This document shows positions 19,910 through 27,925 of a stretch of 64,000 bases of DNA, piece after piece. The translations under genes and the position numbers were made by a program. The stretch comes from CAVTWY01 sp963738615 (GTDB lineage Bacteria > Pseudomonadota > Gammaproteobacteria > Burkholderiales > Burkholderiaceae_C), in assembly GCA_963738615.1 (NCBI GenBank), contig CAVTXI010000019.1, positions 1,054,001-1,118,000 of the forward strand. The letters are read 5' to 3'. The notes under the pieces are model-generated. The model did no database searches. It was given only the letters and a program-made list of their open reading frames with translations, and was not told where the DNA came from. How positions within the stretch are numbered: position 1 is the stretch's first letter; each line of letters begins with the position of its first letter.

Positions 19910-21049
19910 TCAGGCCGGCATGGCCGCCAGTGCCAGCCGTTCCGCGACCAGGCGATTGCGACCCTCGTTCTTCGCGCGGTACAGCGCCCGGTCGGCCCGC
20001 GCCAGCAGTTGGCGCGCGTTGTCGCCGGGCAGGAACGAGGTGACGCCGATGCTCACCGTCACCGCGCCGCCATGAACGAACGGGAACGCCTCGATGGCCG
20101 CGCGCAGCCGCTCGGCGAGCTGCATGCCGGCTTGGACGCTGACCCCGGGCGCCAGCACGATGAATTCCTCGCCACCCCAGCGACCCACATGGTCCGCCGC
20201 CCGTATTTGCGACAGCAGCACGCGGCCTACGTCGGTCAGCGCGCGGTCGCCAACGGCGTGTCCGTGGGTGTCGTTGATGCGCTTGAAGTGGTCGACGTCC
20301 AACAGCATCACCGTCAGCGGCTCGGGCCCGTCGGCGGCGCTCGTGATCGCCGCGGACAGGGTGTCCTCGCTGGCGCGGCGGCTGCTCAGGCCGGTCAGCA
20401 GGTCGGTATTGACCATCTTCTCGGTCACGCGCAGGCGCTCGCGGTCGCGGTACAGCGCTGCGCGCATCGTGGCCACGGCAAGCAGCACGATGATGTAGCC
20501 GACCTGCGCGACGGCGATGATGCCGATCAGCGAAACGAGCTCCGGGCCCCAGTCGCTGCCGCCGGGAGTCTGCAAGGCGACGCCCAACGGGCCGAACATC
20601 GCGCCGAAGCCGACGACCGAAACCACCACCGCGAGACGGGTCGGCAGGAAGACGAACGCGGAGGCGTAGCCCAACGGCAGCCAGTACAGGCTCGTGAACA
20701 GTTGGTACAGGCGCGCCGAGTCCGCCTGCGAGTGAAAAGTCATCAACGCCGAACAGATCAAGTACGCGTTGAAGGCGATACAGCCGATGACCCGGGGCCA
20801 CACCGACTGATCCGGCCGGCGGTGAATCCACAGCGCGGCGCCGAGGAACATCACCGCCAGCAGGGGCACGAGCCAGCGGTCCCACGGCGTGATGACGCCG
20901 GCATGAAGCTCGACCGCCCAGGCCACGATGGTGACCAGGCCGGCGGCTGCGAACACGCGCCTGCTGATCTGCGTTTCCGGCGCGATCGAGGCATGGCCGC
21001 GGGTCGATACGGTTGCCGCGGGCATCGGCGGAGCGAGGGCTTGGGACAT
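19910..21049 (-). CDS. Membrane-bound diguanylate cyclase (GGDEF)
   Basis: About 379 residues from the ATG at 21049; an upstream ATG at 21103 is possible. The first ~200 residues contain about six hydrophobic helices without a recognised sensor motif. The C-terminal GGDEF domain is intact: active site RWGGEEF, with an allosteric RxxD I-site (RAAD) five residues before it. It therefore probably makes cyclic di-GMP and is subject to product inhibition. No EAL domain. It is divergent from otnK (about 140 bases between starts) and convergent with the nitrilase. Confidence 0.9.
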   Translation of the reverse strand: MSQALAPPMPAATVSTRGHASIAPETQISRRVFAAAGLVTIVAWAVELHAGVITPWDRWLVPLLAVMFLGAALWIHRRPDQSVWPRVIGCIAFNAYLICSALMTFHSQADSARLYQLFTSLYWLPLGYASAFVFLPTRLAVVVSVVGFGAMFGPLGVALQTPGGSDWGPELVSLIGIIAVAQVGYIIVLLAVATMRAALYRDRERLRVTEKMVNTDLLTGLSSRRASEDTLSAAITSAADGPEPLTVMLLDVDHFKRINDTHGHAVGDRALTDVGRVLLSQIRAADHVGRWGGEEFIVLAPGVSVQAGMQLAERLRAAIEAFPFVHGGAVTVSIGVTSFLPGDNARQLLARADRALYRAKNEGRNRLVAERLALAAMPA

Positions 21050-21186
21050 GGCTGCGGCGTGACAACCCATCATCGGCGTTTCGATGTCTGGACTCCAGGG
21101 CAAGAGGCGCGACGTTCGGCGCGACGGGTGTGAACGAGGTCACGTCGCGCTTCGTGTCAGGGGCTTGCGGGTTATATGCTCACCCG

Positions 21187-22488
21187 ATGAATGCGATCCT
21201 CGGTGTCATTGCAGACGACTTCACCGGCGCGACCAACGTCGCCAGCATGCTCGTGCGTGAGGGCATGCGCACGGTCATGCTCATCGGCGTGCCCGACGAA
21301 GGCTCACGCACCGACCGCGACCGCAACCTCGACCTCCACGCCGACGCCGTCGTCGTCGCCCTGAAGTCACGCACGATTGCGGCAGCGGATGCGGTGGCGC
21401 AGTCGTTGGCGGCGCTGCATTGGCTGAAGCAGGCTGGCGCGCGGCAGATCTACTTCAAGTACTGCTCGACGTTCGACTCCACGCCGGCCGGCAACATCGG
21501 GCCGGTGGCCGACGTGCTGCTTGATGCGCTGGGTGCGCCGTTGGCGATCGCCTGCCCGGCGTTCCCGGAGAACGGGCGCACGGTGTTCCGCGGGCATCTC
21601 TTCGTCGGTGATCAGTTGCTGTCCGACAGCGGCATGCGCAACCACCCGCTGACGCCGATGACCGATGCGAACCTCGTGCGCGTGCTCGAGGCGCAGTCGC
21701 GTGGCGGGGTTGGTCTGCTGAAGTACGACGTGATCGCGCGGGGCGCTGACGCGGTGCGCGCGTTCCTCTCGGCGCAGGCCGCCGCCGACAAGCGGCTGGT
21801 GGTCGCCGATGCGACCACGAACGATGACCTGCGTGTGTTGGGCGAGGCTTGCGCCGACATGCCGCTGATCACCGCCGGGTCCGGCGTGGCGCTTGGCCTG
21901 CCCGAGGCCTACGCGCGGCGCGGCTGGTTGAAGCGTGATGCGCAGGCCGCGGTGCTCGACACCGTGGGTGGCGCGGCCGCGGTGCTGTCGGGCTCGTGCT
22001 CGGAAGCCACGCGCGGACAGGTCGCGCACTGGCAAGCGGCGGGCCGGCCCGCGTTCAGGGTCGACGCGCGTGCCCTGGCGCGCGGCGACGACCTGGCCGC
22101 GCAGGCGCTGACCTTCGCGCATGAACACCTGGCGCAGCAGGCGGTGCTGGTCTACGCCACCGCCGAGCCCGACGAGGTGAAGGCCGTGCAGGCCGAACTG
22201 GGCGCCGGGCGCGCGGGGGCGCTGGTCGAAGGCTGCCTGGCGCGCATCGCCCGAACGATGACCGACAGCCTGGGCGTGCGTCGTCTGGTCGTGGCCGGCG
22301 GCGAAACCTCGGGCGCGGTGGTGCAGGCACTGGGCGTCACGGCCCTGCGCATCGGTGCGCCGATCGACCCCGGCGTGCCCTGGACGCAGGCCCTCGACGG
22401 GCTGCGCCCGCGGCCGCTGCTGTTGGCCCTGAAGTCGGGCAACTTCGGCAGCGTCGATTTCTTCACTAAGGCGCTCGAGTTGACATGA
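21187..22488 (+). CDS. otnK: 3-oxo-tetronate kinase OtnK
   Basis: 433 residues from ATG 21187 (MNAILGVIADDFTGATNVA), the canonical N-terminus of the four-carbon acid sugar kinase family (DUF1537). The C-terminal nucleotide-binding domain has AVLSGSCSEATRGQ and VAGGETSGAVVQALG. It phosphorylates 3-oxo-tetronate (from threonate or erythronate) at C4, before OtnC decarboxylates it to dihydroxyacetone phosphate. Its stop overlaps the otnC start by 4 bases. Neither the dehydrogenase nor a TRAP/ABC transporter of this pathway is adjacent. Confidence 0.92.
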   Translation: MNAILGVIADDFTGATNVASMLVREGMRTVMLIGVPDEGSRTDRDRNLDLHADAVVVALKSRTIAAADAVAQSLAALHWLKQAGARQIYFKYCSTFDSTPAGNIGPVADVLLDALGAPLAIACPAFPENGRTVFRGHLFVGDQLLSDSGMRNHPLTPMTDANLVRVLEAQSRGGVGLLKYDVIARGADAVRAFLSAQAAADKRLVVADATTNDDLRVLGEACADMPLITAGSGVALGLPEAYARRGWLKRDAQAAVLDTVGGAAAVLSGSCSEATRGQVAHWQAAGRPAFRVDARALARGDDLAAQALTFAHEHLAQQAVLVYATAEPDEVKAVQAELGAGRAGALVEGCLARIARTMTDSLGVRRLVVAGGETSGAVVQALGVTALRIGAPIDPGVPWTQALDGLRPRPLLLALKSGNFGSVDFFTKALELT

Positions 22489-23153
22489 CCTTCGAGGCAA
22501 CGTCTCGGGACGAGATCGTGCGTGTCGGCCGGTCGCTGTTCCACCGCGGCTACGTGCACGCGACGGCCGGCAACCTCAGCGTGCGCCTGCCTGATGCGCA
22601 GGGCTTCCTGATCACGCCGACCGACGCCTGCCTCGGTTTCCTCGAGCCCGATCGGCTGGCCCACGTGAACCCCGACGGCACTCAGCGTTCGGGCGACCGC
22701 GCCAGCAAAACGTTGGCGCTGCACCGGCGCATCTACGAAGCCGACCCCGACGCGCATTGCGTGATCCACACCCACAGCACGCACTTGGTGGCACTGACGC
22801 TGACCGGCGAGTGCGTCGCAGGCAGCGACGTGCTGCCGCCGATCACCCCGTACTTCGTCATGAAGGTCGGCCACGTGCCGCTGATCGCTTACCACCGCCC
22901 CGGTGACCCCGACGCGGCAGCGCGGGTGGCCGAAACCATCGCTGCGGCGCGCGCGCATGGCACGCCGATCCGCGCAGTGATGATGGAGCGGCTGGGCCCC
23001 AACGTCTGGCACGACTCACCCGCCGCGGCGATGGCGACGCTCGAGGAGTTGGAAGAAACCGCCCGACTCTGGCTGATGACCCAGCCCCGCCCAACGCCGC
23101 TGCCCGAAATGCAGATCGACGAGTTGCGGCGCCATTTCGGCGCGCGCTGGTAG
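22485..23153 (+). CDS. otnC: 3-oxo-tetronate 4-phosphate decarboxylase OtnC
   Basis: 222 residues, class II aldolase/adducin fold. Metal ligands appear in HTHSTHLVALT (His-x-His) with ATAGNLSVRL near the N-terminus; the acid/base Glu is expected in the first third. It decarboxylates the phosphorylated 3-oxo-tetronate to dihydroxyacetone phosphate. Coupled to otnK by ATGA overlap. The integron cassette region starts less than 200 bases downstream, so this is the last chromosomal gene before the mobile island. Confidence 0.9.
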   Translation: MTFEATSRDEIVRVGRSLFHRGYVHATAGNLSVRLPDAQGFLITPTDACLGFLEPDRLAHVNPDGTQRSGDRASKTLALHRRIYEADPDAHCVIHTHSTHLVALTLTGECVAGSDVLPPITPYFVMKVGHVPLIAYHRPGDPDAAARVAETIAAARAHGTPIRAVMMERLGPNVWHDSPAAAMATLEELEETARLWLMTQPRPTPLPEMQIDELRRHFGARW

Positions 23154-23366
23154 GTATCGACGATGCGACGCGTCGGGGCGGGGCAATATGCACGGCCTGA
23201 TCTGATCAGAATCGTAGGCGCGAAGGTCTGAGGTCGAGAATCGCCGAGGGATAGCTACATGTGGCTTTCATATCTATCTACTTCTGGCCAGCTATGGCAA
23301 TTTGTGGCTACATCTGGCAAGTTGCGGTTGGTGATCACAACACGTTAGGCCGCAGAGAAAGCGCCG

Positions 23367-23897
23367 ATGTCCATCACTGCCGAAACACCTCCTGTCACGC
23401 TCAGAGAGATCACGGAAACTACCGTCCGTGCAGTCACTGATCTGCGTGTTTCGCCAGAGCAAGAGCGCTATGTCGCAAGCAACGCGGTGTCTATCGCACA
23501 AGCGCACTTCTCGCGGGAAGCCTGGTTCCGAGCAATTTATGCAGCAGAAACACTGGTCGGCTTCGGGATGCTCCGTGACGGCACTCTTCTACCACCTGAG
23601 CGAGCCAGATCTGAGGTTTCACTTTGGCGCTTCATGATTGCCCATGACCATCAAGGGCAGGGCTACGGTCAAAAGGCGCTCGCCCTCCTGGTATCACAAG
23701 CACGGTCACGACCTGGAATTACATCCATTCAAACATCGTATGTCGCCGGCCCACACGGGCCGAAAGACTTCTACCTTGCTTTCGGCTTCCGCCACACAGG
23801 GGAGACGAAGGTAAACGGCGAGGTGTGCCTCTCATTGGCTCTCGAATCGGCTCCATATGCAGGCATCGCCCCTCGCCCACCAGCAACTGCGGCCTAA
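23367..23897 (+). CDS. GNAT-family N-acetyltransferase (integron cassette gene)
   Basis: 176 residues. The acetyl-CoA-binding signature of the GNAT fold is visible as DHQGQGYGQKALALL (Q/R-x-x-G-x-G/A), followed by DFYLAFGFRHTGE, the usual last motif. It resembles the spermidine/aminoglycoside-type acetyltransferases, but the substrate is unknown. Base composition is clearly less GC-rich than in neighbouring chromosomal genes, in line with transfer. The start lies 22 bases after the cassette boundary and the stop codon TAA is part of the attC R'' box (GCCTAAC), both typical of integron cassettes. Confidence 0.88.
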   Translation: MSITAETPPVTLREITETTVRAVTDLRVSPEQERYVASNAVSIAQAHFSREAWFRAIYAAETLVGFGMLRDGTLLPPERARSEVSLWRFMIAHDHQGQGYGQKALALLVSQARSRPGITSIQTSYVAGPHGPKDFYLAFGFRHTGETKVNGEVCLSLALESAPYAGIAPRPPATAA

Positions 23898-23946
23898 CGA
23901 TTAAGGATAGATCGCGCGAAGCCGCGATCTGATCCGTTTGTTGGAC
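23892..23946 (+). other. attC site 1 (55 bases)
   Basis: R'' GCCTAAC at 23892-23898 and R' GTTGGAC at 23940-23946 enclose an inverted repeat: AAGGAT with ATCC and the 8-base arm AGATCGCG with CGCGATCT around a 6-base loop. Size, boxes and fold match a compact integron attC. R'' is the exact complement of GTTAGGC at the cassette start. Confidence 0.9.
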
Positions 23947-24184
23947 GAGCCCGGGCCGGCGCGCTGGTTGCGGCCTGGAGCTGCTGCAAGCTGCAAATAT
24001 CTACGGATGGATGCAGCCGCAAGAACAGGGCTGGAGACGGCGGCGAGTGCGCCGAGGGTGCTGCCGTTTGGCGCCGAGTATCGGCACCTACGGTTTCTCC
24101 GATGGTGGACCGATATTCAGACGAACGGATGCGCCGTGCTGTCGTGCAGCGCGGTGGCGATGGCGGATGGTGGTGGAGTGGTGC

Positions 24185-25429
24185 TCAGTGCGTGCGGGCT
24201 TGCGCGCGATCGGGCTTGTCGGGACGCACGACGCGCGAGGGCTGGCCCGGGCCAGCGACATCGGGCTGCAGCGGCGGCATGCGTCGGCACACGACGCGCA
24301 TCGGCTGGCCGCACACGCAGCGCCAGGCGGGCCGTGTCGGTGCTGTCGATGTTGTCGTCGGCGTCGCGCGCAGGTGCAGCAGCTGCAACAAGCGCACGGC
24401 GTCGGCGCTGTTGGGGTGAAGGAAGCCGAAGTTGCGCGCCCGCCGCAGCCCCTTGGGCAGCACGTGCTGCAACACCAGCCACAAGAAGGCCGCGCCGGCG
24501 AGCGTGCGCGCGGCCATCTTGCCGGTCTTGGCGTCGCGATAGCGGAAGCTGACATGCCCGTCGTCGCAGCGCACGATGTCGCGCTCCTGGATCACGCCCC
24601 GGTACAGGTAGCGGCCCAGATACAGCAGCGCCTTGCGCCCGTCGCCCACCGCCTTGCAATCGACCACCCAGGTGGCGGGGAACTGTGCCGGCAGCGTCAG
24701 CCCGGCGCGATCGATCGCATCGAGCACCTTGGCGCGAAAGACCTTGGCCAGCGCCTTGTGGTTGAACAGGTAGCCGCCGCCGCCGCCGCCGCCATCGGCG
24801 GCGTCGGCGGCGGCGTGCTTGGTGGTGATGGTGGAGGAGGAGGTGGTGCCGGCCTTGTCGCGCCTGGGCCTGGCTCGACGCCTCTTGGTGCGCCACAGCT
24901 TGCGCTTGGTGTCGAGTGCCGCCGCCGGCATCACCATGTGCACGTGCGGATGGAACTCGAGCCGGCGGTTGTGCGTGTGCAGCACGCCCACCGCGCCCGG
25001 CCTGGCGCGCAACTGCCGGTCGTTGCGGCTGAAGGTGTCGAGCGTGTCCCACGCGCACTGCATCAGCAGGGCATAAACCACGCGCTGGTGCTGCCAGGCC
25101 AAGCCGCGCAATTCGGCCGGCAAGGTGAAGGTGACGAGGAAGTACGTGGCCGGCACCTGGGACGCAAGCTGGCGCTCGAGCCAGCGCTGGCTGTCGTGGT
25201 GCTGGCAGTGCGGGCAGGCGCGGTGGCCGCAGGAGTGGGGCACGCTGCGCTGCTCGCCGCAGGCCGCGCACTGCGCGAGCATGCGCGGCGCAAAGCGGGT
25301 GCGGCAGCGCTTCATCGCCGCCAGCGCCTGACGGTGGCTGGGCAGCAGCCGATCGCCGTAGTGCTGCAGCAACTGCGGCTCGAAACGTTCGATCAACTCG
25401 GCCAGCGCGATCACAGCACCGTCCCCCAC
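24185..25429 (-). CDS. IS91-family transposase (HUH/Y-transposase)
   Basis: 414 residues, normal length. In order: an N-terminal zinc-binding region with CAACGEQRSVPHSCGHRACPHC, a FLVTFTLPAELR strand, the HUH metal motif in EFHPHVHMVMP (His-x-His) and a catalytic Tyr region in LLYLGRYLYRGVI. A Gly-rich, Ser/Thr-rich stretch (about residues 190-225, seven Gly in a row) is an expanded low-complexity insertion between motifs. The enzyme nicks single-stranded DNA for rolling-circle transposition. The C-terminal ~60 residues (after LLHLRA) look degenerate, so activity is uncertain. Confidence 0.88.
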   Translation of the reverse strand: MGDGAVIALAELIERFEPQLLQHYGDRLLPSHRQALAAMKRCRTRFAPRMLAQCAACGEQRSVPHSCGHRACPHCQHHDSQRWLERQLASQVPATYFLVTFTLPAELRGLAWQHQRVVYALLMQCAWDTLDTFSRNDRQLRARPGAVGVLHTHNRRLEFHPHVHMVMPAAALDTKRKLWRTKRRRARPRRDKAGTTSSSTITTKHAAADAADGGGGGGGYLFNHKALAKVFRAKVLDAIDRAGLTLPAQFPATWVVDCKAVGDGRKALLYLGRYLYRGVIQERDIVRCDDGHVSFRYRDAKTGKMAARTLAGAAFLWLVLQHVLPKGLRRARNFGFLHPNSADAVRLLQLLHLRATPTTTSTAPTRPAWRCVCGQPMRVVCRRMPPLQPDVAGPGQPSRVVRPDKPDRAQARTH

Positions 25430-25448
25430 TGCAGCGTGAAGCTGCTCA

Positions 25449-26332
25449 TCAGGGCGTTGATGCGCGCGCTGCTGTGCTCGCGGTATGGCTGGTGAGGTGG
25501 GTATAGCGGCTGGTGGTGAGGATGCTGTGGTGGCCGAGAATCTTCTGCACCTCCAGCAGGTCCACGCCGGCTTCGATCAGATGCGTCGCGTAGCTGTGCC
25601 TCAGGCTGTGAGGGGTGATGTTTTTTTTAGCCCGCAACTGCGCGCGACCAAGTGCAGTGTGCGCTGCACGCCGCCGCGGTCGAGCGGGCTGGTGGCCGCA
25701 TGGGCGCCACGCAGACCGCCGGCGCGGTTGGGAAACAGCAGCCTCGGGTGCAGGTGCACGCCCCAATAGCGGCGCAGCACCTGCAGGGTCTGCTGCGGCA
25801 GCGGCACCAGGCGGTCGCGGTTGCCCTTGGCGTCGCGCACATGCACGCGCATGCGCGCCGCGTCGATGTCGCCCACCGTCAGCGCCAGCCCCTCGCCCAG
25901 CCGCAGCCCCAGGCTGTACAGCGTGAAGAAGAACACCCGGTAGCTCAGCACGCGGGTGGCGGCGAACAGCGCCTGCGCCTCGGCCACGCTGACGATGTCG
26001 GGCAGCCGGCTGACCTTGGGCGGGCGGATGAACTTGGGCATCGCCCAGGGCTTGCGCAGCACGTGCTCGGTGAAGAACTTCAAGCCGTACAGGTCCAGCT
26101 TGACGCCGCTCCACGAGTGCGAGTCCATCAGCTCGGTGAAGTACTCGACGAGTTGATCCTCACTGAGGTCGGCGACCTCGTAGGAGAAGTACTTGCCGAT
26201 GCGCCGCATGCCTCGCGCGTAGGCGTCGATCGTCTTGGGTTGCAGGCCCTTGAGCTTGAGGTGCTTCAGGTGCGACTGGTACTGCCGCTCGAAAGGCTGC
26301 GGGAAGTTCGACTGCTCGGGCAAGGTCGCCAT
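25449..26332 (-). CDS. Tyrosine recombinase of the IS91-like element, frame interrupted at a T8 run
   Basis: About 294 residues from the ATG at 26332. The N-terminal core-binding (SAM-like) domain contains LKLKGLQPKTIDAYARGM. The catalytic domain has LYSLGLRLGEGLAL with the first Arg, and HSLRHSYATHLIEAG with the second (H-x-L-R-H), then GHHSILTTSRYTHL with the Tyr nucleophile. The frame breaks at the eight-T run at 25621-25628 (CGLKK then NITPHSLRHS), most likely a homopolymer count error. It lacks the extra integron-integrase helix region and its neighbours are typical for IS91-type partners, so I do not call it IntI. Confidence 0.85.
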
Positions 26333-26439
26333 GATGAAAAGTCCTCGTTGAGTGGTTGCGATGCACGCGTCAGAATCGAGCGCGTGAATCTCCACCTTAC
26401 GGGACCGATCGGCGGCTGCTTGCTCCGCGTAGCGGCTTC

Positions 26440-26568
26440 GTCCAACACCTTGGTCAACCTGACCCGCTACGGCAGGCGTTGCCTGGCCGCTTCAGGCCAT
26501 AGTGCAAATTGTCCTTACGCGGCCAGTCAACACCTGCCGCAGCGGTCAGGTTACCGCGAACGTTAGGG
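26440..26568 (+). other. attC site 2 (about 129 bases, long hairpin)
   Basis: R'' GTCCAAC at 26440 complements the cassette-2 start GTTGGAC at 23940. R' is GTTAGGG at 26562. The arms 26456-26490 and 26519-26552 pair almost throughout: AACCTGACC with GGTCAGGTT, CGCT with AGCG, CGGCAGG with CCTGCCG, GTTG with CAAC and CTGGCCGC with GCGGCCAG, broken by single extra bases, with a ~28-base terminal loop. This is the architecture of long, VCR-like attC sites. Confidence 0.88.
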
Positions 26569-26573
26569 CACAC

Positions 26574-27386
26574 GTGGCATACGTGGGTGCACTCCTAATC
26601 GCCGCCGCAAACTGCGTCGTCGTCTACTTCCTATCGATGCTCGCGGTCGGCGGAGACGGCAGTGGTGACGGAGTCAGAACCGTTAGGTTGTTTGGTTTTG
26701 CCTGGATCGCCGTCATCTCTTTCGCTTCGCTTGTGTTGTGCGCAAGGAGCAAAGGCGCAACCGCGCTTCTGACTGCCGCAAGCGCACTACCGACCGGATT
26801 CCTCGCGGCGATGGCGCTCAACGTAGCCAGCACTCTCTACGAATCGAAGAGGGCGAACACCCCAGAATTCGAAGCTAGCTGCAAGACTGCCGGCGCAACC
26901 TACGTTGCCGCTCCAGCAACTCCAGTCCACTCCATTGCGTATGACTGGGAAGGGAAGTACCCTCCCCAAATCAACTTCTTCGCCATTGGTTCGAATGGGA
27001 ACGTAGACAATCTTCGCGGCGGTATTGGCCTGTCGCCATATCCGGTGGCAATCAAGTTCACCGAGGGCCGGTGTTGCCAGTATGAGGGTCGTCCAACAAA
27101 CGGCATTGGGCCGTACATCCGTCGTCCGAATGGCGGAGAGTATTTCGGTGTGCCCGAACTCACTGCCGACGCGCTTGTCATGTACCGTTCATCACCTGTT
27201 GGTGAGCACAGCCCAGAGTCCGACTTGACGCAAGTCGAAGTTACAGTCGTTGATCGCCGTGACGGAAGAACCCTCGCGTTGCTGCGGTACTTTCTCGACT
27301 CGAGAAAACGCCGCGGCTGTGGATCAACGGCAGAGGGAGTCATGGATGAGCGGGCCTTCGTTCTAAAGGCAATCGCGAGCCAGTAG
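26574..27386 (+). CDS. Hypothetical membrane-anchored protein (integron cassette gene)
   Basis: 270 residues if it starts at GTG 26574, five bases after the cassette boundary box; earlier in-frame codons lie in the attC hairpin and outside the cassette. Three hydrophobic helices occupy about residues 2-22 (GALLIAAANCVVVYFLSMLA), 37-57 (FAWIAVISFASLVLC) and 63-85 (LLTAASALPTGFLAAMALNVA). The remaining ~180 residues are soluble, with several Cys (SCKTAG, RCCQYEG, RGCGS) and no motif I recognise. Composition is less GC-rich than the chromosome. No function can be assigned. Confidence 0.7.
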   Translation: MAYVGALLIAAANCVVVYFLSMLAVGGDGSGDGVRTVRLFGFAWIAVISFASLVLCARSKGATALLTAASALPTGFLAAMALNVASTLYESKRANTPEFEASCKTAGATYVAAPATPVHSIAYDWEGKYPPQINFFAIGSNGNVDNLRGGIGLSPYPVAIKFTEGRCCQYEGRPTNGIGPYIRRPNGGEYFGVPELTADALVMYRSSPVGEHSPESDLTQVEVTVVDRRDGRTLALLRYFLDSRKRRGCGSTAEGVMDERAFVLKAIASQ

Positions 27387-27399
27387 CACTGAGTGATGT

Positions 27400-27407
27400 G
27401 CCCTAAC
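27400..27407 (+). other. R'' box of a truncated attC site 3
   Basis: GCCCTAAC is the exact complement of GTTAGGGC at the start of cassette 3 (26562). The sequence behind it folds into no attC hairpin and has no R' box within 150 bases, so the site has been cut. A 13-base direct repeat (TACAGGGACTTTC, twice between about 27411 and 27440) follows at once. Confidence 0.7.
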
Positions 27408-27888
27408 CATTTACAGGGACTTTCTACAGGGACTTTCCGTGCCGTCAAGCACCGGCCGTGGCAGAAGATGGATGTATTCCCTTAATCAGCGGTATTTGTA
27501 TTTGAGTATTCGGTATTCGAGACGACCTGGCGAAGCGCAGAACAGAGAACAGACTGCCACTCTACAGACGGCCTTGTTGCGGATCGAGTCGACCGTGAGG
27601 TCGACATCGCCGCGGGCCCAGATACGAACCGCTCGGCGGGGCTCCATTCCGATCACGGGGCTGCCAGGGGCACCCCAAAGGGTTAGTCGAGCTTGCCCGC
27701 CGCCGGTCTGACCTGTCGATGCATGATGCATCTTCGGAAGCGTCGTCTTGCGAGGAAGAGAGAAGAGTTTGGGATCGAGAGAGTCGGCGTGCGCGGCGTC
27801 AACTCGCGGGCACGACCTGGGCACACGCCGCCGGTGTCGGTGCAACGGTGCAACCATAGCTGCCACGGGCTTGGTGCTCTGGTGGTTG
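27408..27888. other. Gene-free stretch between the cassette array and the IS3 element
   Basis: About 480 bases without a gene I can support. The minus strand reads open from the IS3 junction to about 27483 in the frame of the interrupted IS110-type transposase, but the residues after the first ten do not look like a transposase. It probably holds the end of that IS and cassette debris. The part next to attC 3 (27450-27560) is noticeably less GC-rich. Confidence 0.5.
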
Positions 27889-27925
27889 TGACCTTGCCCC
27901 TGGAATCCGTATCCCTTAACTCGGC

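Larger units (their letters stand above)
24185..26332 (-). mobile_element. IS91-like element carrying a tyrosine recombinase
   Basis: A recombinase gene followed after 19 bases by an IS91-type transposase, both on the minus strand, lie inside cassette 2. Such two-gene IS91 relatives are known. They transpose by rolling-circle replication and lack inverted repeats and target duplications, so I could not set the exact ends; the coordinates cover the coding part only. The flanks 23947-24184 and 26333-26439 hold no other gene I can support. Confidence 0.75.
23345..27407 (+). mobile_element. Integron cassette array without integrase (CALIN), three cassettes
   Basis: Each cassette should begin with TTRRRY and end with an R'' box (RYYYAAC) complementary to its own start. 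Three matched pairs are present: GTTAGGC (23344) with GCCTAAC (23892), GTTGGAC (23940) with GTCCAAC (26440), and GTTAGGGC (26562) with GCCCTAAC (27400). Two complete attC hairpins lie at the junctions. Cassette 1 encodes a GNAT protein, cassette 2 is filled by an IS91-like element, and cassette 3 encodes an unknown membrane protein. No integron integrase is in the window. The left boundary GTTAGGC has no clear partner upstream, so it may be an attI remnant or a secondary insertion site. The right end is cut off after the third R'' box. Confidence 0.85.

Noticed and set aside
25449..26332. Tyrosine recombinase considered as the integron integrase IntI
   Set aside because: It directly precedes an IS91-type transposase and resembles the recombinases of such elements; the integron-specific patch was not seen, so the array is called integrase-less.
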